From positions 1-64,000 of the forward strand of contig QYAI01000062.1 of assembly GCA_003988855.1 (NCBI GenBank): a stretch of DNA of 64,000 bases, given 5' to 3'. Under the pieces are notes generated by a model. The model did no database searches and was not told the origin of the DNA. It worked only from the letters and a program-made list of their open reading frames with translations. Each line of letters begins with the position of its first letter. Within the stretch, counting starts at the first letter, position 1. This stretch comes from Arachnopeziza araneosa. Lineage: Eukaryota; Ascomycota; Leotiomycetes; Helotiales; Arachnopezizaceae. Made by a program: the position numbers and the translations under genes. Shown in pieces: positions 44,350 through 55,253 of this stretch.

Positions 44350-46194
44350 ATGGGAAAGCAATTAGTGGGCGACTTTCTGGCGTGGCCACACAATGGAGCA
44401 TTTGCCAGCTTTGTACAGAAAAAAGCAGTCAAGCAACTTCTGTTCCTCTGGAATGAGGGAGTAAAGAAGACGGGCTATCCTCCTTTGTGGGGCGATGAGA
44501 TTGAGTATGCCATCATGCGTCTTGACAGTACTGCTCGACGAGCCACTCTATCTCTGAAACAGAGTGCTGTGCTCGACAAAGTTCAGGGGCGGCTTTCAGA
44601 GGGCCAATTCTCTGCCGAATTTGCAAAGTACATGATTGAGGGATGCCAGCCATTCCATACGGAGCAGAGTTTCAGGACCTTGTTGGAGTGGAGAGGTCGA
44701 TGAGAAAAAGGTAGTTTTGATCATCTCACAATGTTTGTTCACTAATTATCTTCTAGGCGCAATTTCCTTGCACGGAATCTCCCTTCGGGAGACTTTCCCT
44801 TCACTTTATCCATTTTCCCACGGCTGGGCTTAGCAGATGCGACCAACAGTTCTGATTTCCACAGTACTGAGAAGGTTAACTCTCCGGACGACCTCATCAG
44901 TTCTAAAGCACGGTACCAAGCAATAAAATGCAACATGACAGCCAAGAAACAATTTTTGCGAGATTCCCAATTGCGAAATTCCCAATTGCAAGATTGCCAG
45001 TTGCCAAAGTTCACAGACAGGTTTACAGATAACGGACCCATACGCCTCGAAGAACTAATCTTCGGAGCCGGCCATTGTGGACTTCAGGCTATATTTCAAG
45101 CCAGAGACGAATCCGAAGCCAGAGTTCTGCATGATCAGCTTATTCCACTTGGGCCAATTATGCTTGCGCTGACCGCTGCTACTCCAATCTATAAAGGCTA
45201 TCTCGCCGACATTGACGCTCGATGGAACCAGCTTGTCAGAGCCGTCGATGATCGTGCATCACACGAAGTCGAAGAGGGACCAGAGGCCATACCTCCTAGA
45301 TGGTCTTGCAATCCTACCTATATCGCCAATGCTCCCAACTTGAGAGATGAATATCAGCTGAAAAATCTGGTTTTGAATAACGATGCATACGAGGAGTTGA
45401 CTAGAGCGGGGATGGATCCCCTGATGGCGCGACACTTTGCACACCTCTTCATCCGAGATCCAATCGTGATCGCAAAGGACGAGATGGAAGAGGTGCTCTT
45501 AGGACACCATAACACTACTCGGAAGCCAGAAGACTTGAGTACAGCACATTTTGATGCCATGAACGGCTCTGTCTGGCCTGCTATCCGACTGAAGATCCCG
45601 CCTGTGGATGACAAGAAGATCGGGTGGCGCGTCGAGTTCCGATCCATGGAAACCCAGATTACGGATTTTGAAAATGCAGCCTTCTGCATCTTCCTAGCTC
45701 TACTGCGCAGAGTCATCGCTGAATACCGCTTGGACTTTTACATGCCTCTGGACAAAGTGAAAGAGAACATGGACCTAGCACACATTCGAGACATCAAGAG
45801 TGTGAAATTCCTCTTCCGGAAAAACTTTGATCACCGTGATAGCGAGACATCAGAAGCCAAGTGTGGCCGCCTCACTGTTGGTGAGATTGTAAACGGCACC
45901 AGCGAAGTCCCTGGCTTGCTTCTTCTGATCGACGAGTATCTCGACAGTCATTGCCCTGATGAAAGTACAAGGAAGGCCTTGCAACCGTATCTGGACCTTG
46001 TCAAAGGGAGGGCAAGTGGAGAGCTCTGGACAACCGCAAAGTGGATGAGGGAGTTTGTCAGGTCGCACAAGAATTATCAGGAAGACAGTAAGGTTGATGC
46101 TGAAATTACTTATGATATGATGGTGAAAATGCAGGAGTTGGCGAATGGTGAAGGCAGATATGAGAGCAGATTATCTGAAATGCAGTTTGGTTGA
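44350..46194 (+). CDS. Divergent glutamate-cysteine ligase (gamma-glutamylcysteine synthetase) paralogue, frame-broken
   Basis: Eukaryotic-type GCL makes gamma-glutamylcysteine, the first step to glutathione. Exon 1 from ATG 44350 has LLFLWNEGVKKTGYPPLWGDEIEYAIM (metal/glutamate site). Exon 2 (44757-46194) has FTLSIFPRLGL, GHCGLQAIFQAR, PIMLALTAATPIYKGYLAD, HFAHLFIRDP, GWRVEFRSMETQITDFENAAF and a typical C-terminal helical part. Exon 1 is out of frame just before its end: LLEW (44687) should continue as VERSMRKR, the family's LLEVE-NM-RR block. Counting that block, coding length is 1799 nt, one base short. A weak GTGGAG donor after 44687 would skip it and give an intact 591-aa product. The usual fungal enzyme is about 700 aa and carries a Ser-rich insert missing here. 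A 15-bp tandem repeat encodes an LRDSQ/LRNSQ/LQDCQ run. Confidence 0.75.
44956..45009 (+). repeat. 15-bp coding tandem repeat inside the ligase paralogue
   Basis: TTGCGAGATTCCCAA is repeated about 3.6 times (44956-44970, 44971-44985, 44986-45000, partial to 45009), in frame, encoding five-residue units LRDSQ, LRNSQ, LQDCQ, LPK. It lies in a loop region not conserved in canonical ligases. Confidence 0.85.
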
Positions 46195-46378
46195 TTTCCA
46201 GACGAGTCTGTTGTGACTGTTTATTTTGAGTGTTCAATTTCAACGAAGGATTTCACAATCGGCGTGGGCCGATGACTGCTCGGTAAGCGGATTTCACGTG
46301 TCGGTGTGTGGCTTAGCCTTTTGCTATCACCAGAAAAATGTCTGAAGATGAATATTCTTGACATGACTCCTTCGTGCA

Positions 46379-47483
46379 ATGGCGACAAATCAATCTAGTA
46401 CTACATCAAACAATGGCCCGTCATCCAATATTCGATTGACCAGAATCAATCCGAGGCCCACACCATCACAGCCACTCCGATCCTCTCAAGGCGCCGGAGC
46501 CTCATCTCCAAACTCAGTGCTTCAGTCAGGTCGAGTACAGAGTATATGGCACAGGCATCAAGCTATTCTCACAAATCTGAGCTCGTCAGTTGCAGTACTT
46601 GGCTTCATTGCGGTTTTGGTGTTTGGGATTGGAGCTTGGGTAGGCATGAGCTATGCCAATACTTATGCAGAGAAGAGCTATCTTGTGGCTCTTTGGACAA
46701 CTTGTAATGACCACGCTGTGAAAAATTCTTCGTCTTCTTGAATCTATCCAACCCGGCTGACAATTTACCAGAATATTCAAGATACCCCGCTATGTAAAGA
46801 TCTCCTAAACACTGGGCTTGGCAGAAGCCTCAATCAAAAGCGTGATATATACTCACCATGGCCTGGAGAGGAAGCTTACCATGAATGGAGGAATCTACTT
46901 GGATATAAGAGTAATGTGGTCCTTTCGAAACAAGGAAAAATTTGTTGAAAGATACTGATTTTCGTTTTTAGTATTTAGTAAACATGACGGACCTCTGGCT
47001 AATTCAAACGAGTCTGAAGGACGAACTCGCGAACTTGAAGAGCAAGCGACTCGCTCATCAAGGATTAGGCAACCTACAACTTCTAATCTAGAGGTACCCT
47101 CTGTGCTTCACGAGTCCTGGAACGAAAAGCTTCATTTTTGTATCAGGTTCACTGTCGTTATCCTCAAAATCTTCTGCATAGGGCTGGGTAGTGCCTACGC
47201 GCTGATCACATCAGGGGTTACCAGGAATTTATTGCTCCTCGCTTTCATTCTCTACCCTCTCACGCGTTTTTTCGAGAAGATGGTGGACGTGGTAATCCTC
47301 TACGCCGCCTTTTGTTTCTTTAAAGGGGCGTCGAACCTTGAAAACCTTATTATCAATGTTCTTATTTTGCGGCAGTTCTGGTCATGGAAAGGAGGTTTGG
47401 GTAATTCGAGAAGGACTCTTTTGGTGTACATTGGGATACTTTATTACCTCTTTATCTTCTGGGTCTATTTGGTAACTAAATAA
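46379..47483 (+). CDS. Uncharacterised multispan membrane protein
   Basis: Three exons (46379-46703, 46782-46910, 46972-47483; 966 nt, 321 aa) join in frame. The N-terminus is Ser/Pro/Asn-rich and probably cytoplasmic. The first span is SVAVLGFIAVLVFGIGAWVG (about residues 68-87). A middle soluble part (CKDLLNTGLGRSLNQ, YSPWPGEEAYHEW, then a charged SEGRTRELEEQATRSSR) leads to a hydrophobic C-terminal third with four spans: CIRFTVVILKIFCIGLGSAY, NLLLLAFILYPLTRF, VVILYAAFCFF and LLVYIGILYYLFIFWVYL. I do not recognise the family; similar architectures appear in ascomycete lineage-specific proteins next to HET genes. No catalytic motif seen. Splice choice for intron 1 (acceptor TTCAAG) is required to avoid a stop. 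Confidence 0.65.
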
Positions 47484-47616
47484 TACTGGCATTTCTGGCT
47501 AGAGATTGAGTTGTAGTCCAACAACGGTGCTTGGTATATAAGCGCAAGGAGATATAAGGCTTACATCATAACTTTTACAATATTCCTAGGCCACCACTTA
47601 CAGACTACAAGACAGA

Positions 47617-48372
47617 CTAGGAAAATCCATACGACAAACTCAACCCCCATAACCCTGCCAACAGGACCCCATTCGCAGCCGCCGCCAGCAAGACCTCCCT
47701 CCTCACCTCATCCGGCGATTTCTCATCTGCATCTCCATTCCCCTCTCGTTTAGTGCCGTCTCCTTCCAACTTCCTCGGCTCCATCCACACATTCACTAAT
47801 GTCGAATCCTCCATCTCGTTTCCGCGGACCGAACCGTCACTTCCACGGGAAGAATCGCTGAAATCATCGTCCGTTTCGGGACTATCAGAGCCGCTCCTCC
47901 TCTCCTCCGCGCGGAAACCCTCTCCAGCCTCCGTGACGATCTCCCGGCCTCTTTCTCCGTCCCTCTCCTCGTCGCTGATCTCCTGAAGACCAACGTGGTC
48001 CTCCCTCAGCATATCGTCGCCGACGCTCGCAAAGCCCCTGTCGTCATCCACCTCGTCCGGCTCGGCGTCATCGTCCTGCACAAGCGGCGGTAGGAACAGA
48101 CTCCCCTTTTCTTTTCCGGTCTCTTCGCCTCCCACTCCTCCATCTGGCTTCCGAGAAGTAAAGGACACACCACGCATCTCGCGCAGATTGCGGAGGAAGA
48201 GCTCAATCTGCCGGATCTGCTCTTCTCGTGAGGGCTGTTCTCGTGGGCGATGTTCTTCTGCATCGCATTCGTAATCGTCAGCTTGGACCACGATGAAGGG
48301 TTCTAGGTTTTCGGGTGCGTCTTTGTCGCCGGCGCTGGTGCTTGTATCGCAGATGATCGGTTGATGTGTCAT
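47617..48372 (-). CDS. Acidic tail-anchored protein of unknown function
   Basis: Single-exon gene, 251 aa. It is highly charged: residues 50-215 are rich in Asp/Glu/Arg/Ser (ESQ-like low complexity, e.g. ETDDDFSDSSRGSDGS). A short amphipathic helix (REEQIRQIELFLRNLREMRG, about 49-68) is the only ordered segment. The C-terminus is a single hydrophobic helix (EVLLAAAANGVLLAGLWGLS, about 227-246) followed by only a few residues, so it is probably a tail-anchored protein of ER, mitochondrion or peroxisome. No family recognised. Antisense frames in this G+C-rich gene are shadows. Confidence 0.65.
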   Translation of the reverse strand: MTHQPIICDTSTSAGDKDAPENLEPFIVVQADDYECDAEEHRPREQPSREEQIRQIELFLRNLREMRGVSFTSRKPDGGVGGEETGKEKGSLFLPPLVQDDDAEPDEVDDDRGFASVGDDMLREDHVGLQEISDEERDGERGREIVTEAGEGFRAEERRSGSDSPETDDDFSDSSRGSDGSVRGNEMEDSTLVNVWMEPRKLEGDGTKREGNGDADEKSPDEVRREVLLAAAANGVLLAGLWGLSLSYGFS

Positions 48373-48646
48373 AGTGGTAAAATCACTGGTGTCGGGTTGT
48401 TTTCGGGCTTGTTATGTTTGAGATTGCTGGATAGATTTGGTTCTGAAATATAATTTGGTTTGGTCTTCATTTTGTATTGAGATCTTTAATCGCATTAAGG
48501 GTGTGATTCAAAGACAGCCATCAGGATTCAAATTCTCACAGCGGAATCACAAGACCCAAAATGATGTAAATCATAGAGGTATCAATTCATTTCTATATCC
48601 TAACGCCCAGTAAATACTCCATCTATATTCATATCTTCATATATCA
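48373..48646. other. Short gap between two minus-strand genes
   Basis: These 274 bases hold the promoter of the acidic protein gene and the 3' end of the esterase gene. Confidence 0.4.
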
Positions 48647-50414
48647 TCACATGCCTAAGCTAGGTGCCTGTGCCCATAGATACTGACACCTTTCCTGCTG
48701 GTCACTATCCACAACCTGCATTGTCACACCCGAAGGATCATTACCCATGTATATCCTATTCATTCCACTTGCTGTAAAGGGTTCCCAAGTAGGCGCACTT
48801 GACAACTTGTGTGTATTCGGGTTCTTGGTACGAATAAAGGAAACCCAGTAGTCCTGGATAGTGGGAACCATGGTGGTCGCCGATTTGGTCGTGCCCCAGA
48901 TAGATGATAATTCAGACGTATGGGTGACGCCCAGTCCATTAGCAGCATTTTGGGAAGTGAGAAAGTCCCAGTGATAATTCCAAGTTGCGTTTACACCGAA
49001 ATTTGAAATCATGCTATTGACAAACAGCCCTGGGCAGATGTATCGAAGCTCACCAAATGCATTGGACGCGGTTCTCCAAAAAGCTCCCTTGTTTGGGAAC
49101 TGTTCGGCTTTGAGATAGTAATTGTCGATTTGAGTCAGCTGGGTTGTATTGAGCTTGGGAAAATTATTCTTGAGGAATTTGTTCATGGTTGTGTAATCGT
49201 TGATGTTCGAGGGTGTGAAGATTGTACCTTCATTGGTGTCATCTCCAAATATGGTAGGGATCTTGATGAAGTTTCCTGCTGCATATGATACGAAGGTGTA
49301 GTTTGTCGTAAAGTTGCCATCAATGACATTGGAGTACATGTATATGGGATCACTAGTAGCACCTCCAGGAGCTGGCATATTGATATTATTTTCCGCAAGG
49401 ACTGTGACGTTGGTATTGCGAAGGCAAGTAAGAGTATCACTCGCCGAATCACAGCCTACTCGTTTCACTAGGCCGTCGTACTGATACTGAGATCCAGAAA
49501 CGGTGAGTTGAGGGCCAAAGGATTGTGACTCAGCTGCTGCTGCATGGAAGAGGCCATCGTCACGGCCACCATAGGCTGAGAGGTGGAGGTCCACCGAAGC
49601 ACCACCCGCGGAATCACCACCAATGGTCACATGAGTTGGGTCTCCACCGAATAGATGGATGTACTTCTGGACCCATTGGAAGACCTTCCGTTGGTCTAGG
49701 AGGCCGAGATTGAGATCTCCGTTTGCTTGGACCTCTTTACTAGTAAGGAAACCGTAAAGCCCAACACGATAATTAAATGTGACGACGACAATATCATTGT
49801 CTCCGGCTGCGATGAGATTGCTGGCATCCTTGTTGGGGTTTGACAGATTGTTGAAGCCGCCGCCTTGAATGAATATGAATACTGGGTGAGATCCATTACC
49901 CTTGGGTGCATAGACATCCAAAAACAGGCAGTCTTCCGACTGTGAAGCGTCAAGTGACGTTGACGGTGAATTATAGCAAATTGGTGAATGCTTCGCAAGT
50001 CAGTATGCGAGAGTACGAGATTCAATAACTCACCTGATTGGCATCATATGTCTGATTGTCAGATAGAGGATCTTGTGGTGCTCTCCATCTCAGATTGCCT
50101 GTCGGAGCCGCAGCATATCTGATGCCCCACCATTTGCTGATATCAGTTGTATCCTCGAAACCAGTATACTTGGAGTATCCCAAATCCACTGTTAAAGTAG
50201 TCGACGTCGTGGGAACCGCGGCCTGCGCGTGATGATGTAAACCAAAAGCCAAACCAAAGGCAAGAGCCACAACCATGATGAGGACAAGAGCAGCGCAAGC
50301 TACGATCCGCCAGAGCCGTTTTGGTCCTGTTGGTCTGCGTTCGGGGCTCTCGAGTTCTTTTGAACCTGCAAGACTGTATGGCCTTGCAGGCCTGAAGGGA
50401 AACCATCGTGCCAT
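48647..50414 (-). CDS. Type-B carboxylesterase/lipase with N-terminal membrane anchor
   Basis: Two exons (50414-50034, 49990-48647; 575 codons, 574 aa). ATG at 50414 (MARWFPFRP) begins a short basic cytoplasmic tail, followed by a signal-anchor (VACAALVLIMVVALAFGLAFG, about residues 38-58). The carboxylesterase fold follows: IRYAAAPTGNLRWRAP, SEDCLFLDVYAP, oxyanion segment FIQGGGF, nucleophile elbow GGDSAGGASV (Ser), then GDDTNEGTIF (Glu) and THTSELSSIWG (His), completing the Ser/Glu/His triad. N-glycosylation sites are numerous (NVT, NFT, NYT, NTT, NAT), fitting an extracellular or lumenal domain. Substrates of fungal relatives range from xenobiotic and plant esters to lipids; none can be specified. 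The membrane anchor is less common than a cleaved signal in fungal members. Confidence 0.9.
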
Positions 50415-51586
50415 AGTGTTTATTTTTTTCAACCGGTGATATTAAATGGAAGATTAATATGCCGGGAGGTTCCCCAATCTCGGATTCCTAGGTCGCAGTT
50501 AGAGATTAAGCACTATTATGTATAGATTAATTATACCCCAGATTTCCCGGTTAGGGCAGAGAAACGAGGCTGAACAGTAGCGTTCTCCGCATTTCGCGGT
50601 CTTGAACTTCGGGTATATGAGAGAAACCCTGTTGATGATATGTTAGAATTGATTTTATCAGATGTTTGAATCGATCCAGGTCGTGGAAATTCCAGGGTGC
50701 TGCGATGGGAATTTCATCTTTCTTCACATCTCCTGAAAAGCCTAAAGCAGGAGACCAAAAACCCAGAGATTCACTCCCTCACGACACAAACAAAAGCGAC
50801 GGGGCTGGAGGAGCTGAACATACCGCGAGGGCTGACAAATGCCGAAGGCCTAGACCCGCGAATTATCCGCAGAGGTTGAATACCGTCGGTTGCAATTCCG
50901 GTCGAACAGCCGCTGGGAAGAGTTTGCACGATGCAAAATGCAGGAACACAGCTCGATCAATATATAGAGAAGAATTGGAAAAGCATGAAGAGAAGAAGAT
51001 TGATCGTCGACGAAAATGTAGCAGGCAGGTCAGTAGTCGACATGCGATGAAGGTGCGCACGGTGCGTCCCTAGTTAGGCAGCTCATCTCGCTGTTGACAT
51101 CGCTGGCGCATCCGATTTGCTGCGGCCGAGTTGGGATAACCTCGAGCATGGCCGTTTCATTTGTCCTCGAGTGCTGCCGCCAGACGGGAGAAGGAAGGAC
51201 GAAATGCTTCGGATCTGACGATAAGCCTCAGCCACCCTCTGCCAAGCTTTTCTTGGCTTCCGTAAGGCTCGGCTCCTGTTCCTGCAGAAATGATGGATAG
51301 TCATTACCCATGATACATTGGATGAATAAAGCCGCACACTATGGAACATGGCCATGTCTGGAATGGCAGAGGCAGCGCTGAGATGAAGCACGAGCAAATG
51401 GCACCCTCTAATCAAGCATTTGTTCCTCCCCCTTCTCCGGTTTGAAGTTCACTATCCTTGCAAACGATCTGCGAGTGGGCAGATTCGACTAACCCATGGC
51501 CCTTCAAGCCAAGCACCTCGTATGTGGGCTTCACAATTGACCAATAGATCGGACTGGGGATGATTCTGTGGATCCGAGAACTTGTT
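50415..51586. other. Intergenic, no gene recognised
   Basis: About 1.17 kb. Frames at 50666-51073 (+) and 51083-51415 (-) lack family features and have no supporting exon structure. The left part is the promoter of the esterase gene. Confidence 0.4.
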
Positions 51587-52408
51587 CTACGTATTCTCCA
51601 TCCAAACCGCAGACCATACCCGCATGTTCCTCTTCCGCTCGATGCCTTCTTCCACTCCAAGTAACAACTTCGTCCCGCGAATCACGAGTTCCTCAAATAC
51701 CAGAGTCAAGCTAAGATCCTCCTCGGAAAATATCATTGATCCTTCGGCGATTCTTTCTCGGACTTGGACTTTCATTCCCACGTCGTGCTCAGAGTCAATC
51801 CACAGAATTCCAGACTCCCTCTCCTTCATTTGTGTAGCAAGCCAGTCTTGCTCTATTCTGATGATATTTTCCCCTAACATTGTGCAGCTTCGGAAGGCCC
51901 CTTTCAATGGGCTAGGCTTAAGGAGTCTTGCAAAGACGTGTAGCAGCGAGAACGATTCGTACGGCCCGAAAGCGAGATCGTGATACGCAGATGTATTCTT
52001 CCGTGTGCCAATCGGCAAGACTCCCTCTGGATTGGCCTCTGGTTGTACTGGCAGAAAATGCGAGTAGAGGTCTGTCAAATCGTCTAACGTCCCATTCGCT
52101 GAATTCTGGGTTGTGCCCTTATATTTGAATTCGACGGGTGATCTCTTCTTCCCAATGGCAGATTGGAAGAACTCAAGTGTCAATTTGTGATTGGGGATCT
52201 GGGCTGTGGACAGAATTCGTTTATGGATAACTTGGTGCACGAGATCGTGTATGCGTCGCGAGACGGAGGAGATTGGTAGGAGAGAAATCGTCGATAGATT
52301 TGAGAATGTTGAGCTAAACACCTAGAGTAAAGTTAACATTCGCGATACAGGAAGGGGAGGAAATCGAACCTCGTTTGGTAGTGCCTCAAAGCTGGATTTC
52401 CTTTCCAT
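51587..52408 (-). CDS. F-box-like domain protein, function unknown
   Basis: Two exons (52408-52370 and 52321-51587; 774 nt, 257 aa). The 13-codon first exon (MERKSSFEALPNE) plus VFSSTFSNLSTISLLPISSVSRRIHDLV gives the shape of an F-box: Leu-Pro-x-Glu start, leucine-rich helices, and a serine/arginine end. The remainder (HKLTLEFFQSAIGKKRSP, FGPYESFSLLHVFARLL, KERESGILWIDSEHD, LTLVFEELVIRGTKLL) looks like the substrate-binding part of lineage-specific fungal F-box proteins. If so it would recruit a target to an SCF ubiquitin ligase. The donor of the single intron (GTTCGA) is weak, so the start should be treated with care; without it the frame opens only at a GTG. Confidence 0.6.
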
Positions 52409-53215
52409 AGCATAGGACACTGTTCCGCTTCCTGCTTGATGAGAGATACGTAGACAACTGAGATAACTGAAAGAAAAGACTATTCTTATAGTCGAACCAA
52501 AGATTCACCTACCATCCCAAGTGCAAACCCTCGAAGGCTTGATCTCATGCACAACACCTTGCTCGATATTGTCAGCATCAGAGGGCTATGTTGTGGCATG
52601 CTTGCTTGAATTCGAAGGAATGAGACGGAAGCAGTAACAGCGCGTCATTAAGACACTGACTACAATCATCGTCTACCATCTTTCCATCTTCAATGTGTTA
52701 GTGGCGCAAAAGATCCAACAATAAAAGTTATTGAGCATGGAGTTGGCGGATGGCGGATGCCGGATGCCGGGATGCCGATACGGTATCACGTGCGAGGTGT
52801 GTTTCTGCCCTGATCTTGAGATAGGATCATTCAGTGACAGTATTGGAAATACAAAACATCGAGCTAAAAGAGACTAATACAAATCGAAATATCCGAACCA
52901 CGAATGAGTAAAGAGTTCTACAAGATAGGAATGTACGAATCGTTGAATAAGTTCAGAGTGATAAGAACCGCACCCGACTTATCGGATCGGGCATATCGGA
53001 CTAATCAGGACCGGGGCTTCCCAGAGTAACACGGACTAAAAATTGAAATCAGCAATATTCAAGGTCTTGCGTTATTAAAGAGTCGATTGATAGATAGTTA
53101 TAGAAATAGAAAAAAATGTTTCAACGGCTTGATTACCACTTTCCAACGCTGTGCAGTCTTTCAAAGTCAAAATATTCTTCTCGACAATCTTGCGGACGCA
53201 ACAAACTTCCAATCC
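52409..53215. other. Intergenic, no gene seen
   Basis: About 0.8 kb. It includes GGCGGATGCCGGATGCCGGGATGCCG, a short GGATGCCG-type repeat, near 52750-52777. No exon recognised. Confidence 0.4.
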
Positions 53216-53878
53216 TCAACTGCCATAGTTCCTCCTTCTCGTGTACAATGGTGCTGGCGTCTCGTAATTCTCAACTTGACGATATCCAGGAGGGGGTGTC
53301 ATCCGATTCAATTCTTGATCCTCCTCTCGCATCAAGTGAGCAGCTACAGGTGCTGCAAGTGCGTTATTAATGGAGATGTATGCTTCTGTCTGTTCTCGTC
53401 TCTCATCTTCCCAAGTTTGATTGGCTTGACGGTAGGGATCTCTTGCGCTGTTTTTCTTGCACAGCCCATTTTTTATATTTCTGCTGAATGGCCATTGACT
53501 GGAGTCATGAGTCGAATCCTGAGTTGGTGGTGATCTGTTGTATCGAGAAGCAGTCCACTTTTGTTTAGATTGCCGAGAAACAAAAATGCTAGAGACCGAA
53601 AGGACAACAAAAATGAACAAAATGATGACAAGGACAACGATCTCGTTACTGACAGGGTCTGGAATCTCCGAATGAAGTGCTCGAGCTGTAAATCTCGGTG
53701 CTCTAGTATGATTGCCTGATAGATCCGCTGTCTCGCTCTCGACATCTGCCATCTTATTCAACTGTTTGAAGACTTCATACCCGTCATTCCGCTCGATTGT
53801 TCCCACTACGGCCTGGGTTTGCTGAAGCCATCGGCGGTCATTTCTGACGGCCAGAGGATCCGAGGTGGAAATATTCAT
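53216..53878 (-). CDS. Single-pass membrane protein, unknown family
   Basis: Single-exon gene, 220 aa from ATG 53878 (MNISTSDPLAVRNDRRW); upstream in-frame sequence has no ATG. One transmembrane helix (IVVLVIILFIFVVLSVSSIFV, about residues 79-99) is followed by a basic stop-transfer (SRQSKQKW). The rest of the C-terminal half is charged and ends in a Pro/Tyr/Arg motif (RMTPPPGYRQVENYETPAP, then RRRNYGS). The first ~78 residues carry an N-glycosylation site (NHT). PPPGY resembles a PPxY WW-binding motif, as found in adaptors that recruit Nedd4/Rsp5 ligases. No known domain otherwise. Confidence 0.55.
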   Translation of the reverse strand: MNISTSDPLAVRNDRRWLQQTQAVVGTIERNDGYEVFKQLNKMADVESETADLSGNHTRAPRFTARALHSEIPDPVSNEIVVLVIILFIFVVLSVSSIFVSRQSKQKWTASRYNRSPPTQDSTHDSSQWPFSRNIKNGLCKKNSARDPYRQANQTWEDERREQTEAYISINNALAAPVAAHLMREEDQELNRMTPPPGYRQVENYETPAPLYTRRRNYGS

Positions 53879-54650
53879 GTTGTCGGAGTGTGACTGAATT
53901 CTTAAGAAGAGAAATCCTAACCTGAATCTTGAAACACTGGATATCACAGTCCTTTTATAAGCAAATAGTCATGTCTCCACTAAACAATAAGCTAGTGATC
54001 GAACTCCTTGGGGGAAAGCTATGTTGGACTGGCTCGCGCGCTAGCTTCGAGACGGCAGAATAAGCAGACCTTAGCTGTCAAGTAAATGAAGATTTGCCAA
54101 GCTTTACTGACCATTTTCAGTTTGAGAAAAGCCGAGAATGGGTTTTCATGATTCTAAGTTCAAAGTCATGACAGAGGAATGGAGGCATGACGTGCAGTAA
54201 AGCCGAGGTATTTGGAAAGTTCAGCATAGCACCATTTCTTCGTTGCTGCTGTATACGAAGACCAATCAGACAGTGTCCTCGTATATCCTCGGATACAAAG
54301 ACGAAAGAGATATAATCGTGATCGCTTCATAGACCATCACCGTTAGTGGCCCGAAGAAAGCAGCTGATCAAAGTAGATTTTTGATGGCTTTTTCCATTTC
54401 CCGACCTCATGCTCACCTTCAGAGAGTAGAATCGACCAATTGAAAGGAAATTTATTGATGATAGACGAAATTTTAGAGTCAGAAGAGAATAGGCCAAGAA
54501 ACATCAGCATATTGAAGCCTAAGGAGACGTGTTAGTGGTTGCTTCAGCGAAAGCTCTAGGGTATATACGTCTCTGAACTGGAACCATAAGATCCTGCATG
54601 AATTTGTCGGTTCGAGTCTCTAGACTAATTTCTACAGCATCGTTCGTCAT
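53879..54650. other. Intergenic, no gene seen
   Basis: About 0.77 kb, A+T-rich, between the promoter of the single-pass protein and the 3' end of the rhodanese gene. Nothing recognisable. Confidence 0.4.
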
Positions 54651-55253
54651 CTAATAGTCCTGCCAGAGTTCCTTTCTATAATTTTCAGTCAAACGTGTAT
54701 CATGACCATATTCCTCTTGCCAGCCCACGAATCCTCTGTCTAAGACATACACCTTCTGCTCCTTCTTCTCCGGAACATCCTCCCACTCTCCATCCTTTTC
54801 TTCTACTTGTTTCGTCTCCTCTTCCTTGTTCTTTAAAAGAACTTGACCAATTCCACTGCCACTTTCAAGATGCGCACCAGCGCCCAGTAAACGTTCACGT
54901 TCGCGGATGTATCGTAGAGCAGCTGAAGGTCCACGCTGCTGAGATAATGCGCAGTGGAACACTACGGTCTCCTTGTCTTTCAGCTTTCGAACAAGTTCGG
55001 GGATCTTGTGATCGAGTGTGGTAGATGGAACGTGCATTGAGTGTTTGATATGCCCACCAACATGATCTTCTCACCGTGAGTTCTAATCAATCGAAGAGAA
55101 TTAGGTTGACATACCATCATCTCGTACATCTACGATTGCGATATGGGATGGAGGGGTCGATACGTCGAGATTGGAGGAGGCGGTGGAGAGCAAGATCTTG
55201 GAGAGCTCGGCAGAGGATATTCGAGATAGGGTGTGTACAGAAATGGGAGTCAT
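54651..55253 (-). CDS. Cdc25/Ibp1-type rhodanese-domain phosphatase or arsenate-reductase-like protein
   Basis: Two exons (55253-55115, 55066-54651; 555 nt, 184 aa). A short rhodanese domain: ISSAELSKILLSTAS, then IAIVDVRDDDHVGGHIKHS across the intron, then TVVFHCALSQQRGPSAA with catalytic Cys in HCx5R. The seven-residue Cys loop (CALSQQR) is that of Cdc25/Acr2 phosphatases rather than the six-residue loop of sulfurtransferases. Length and layout fit S. pombe Ibp1 and yeast Ych1/Acr2 relatives. It probably acts as a small protein-tyrosine phosphatase or arsenate reductase. A Glu/Lys-rich insert (LLKNKEEETKQVEEKDGEW) separates the loop from the last helix (FVGWQEEYGHDTRL). Confidence 0.85.

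Noticed and set aside
44350..46194. Ligase paralogue as the cell's main glutathione-synthesis enzyme
   Set aside because: It is shorter, diverged and frame-broken at a conserved block, so a housekeeping role is unlikely; only a genome search for the canonical copy can settle it.
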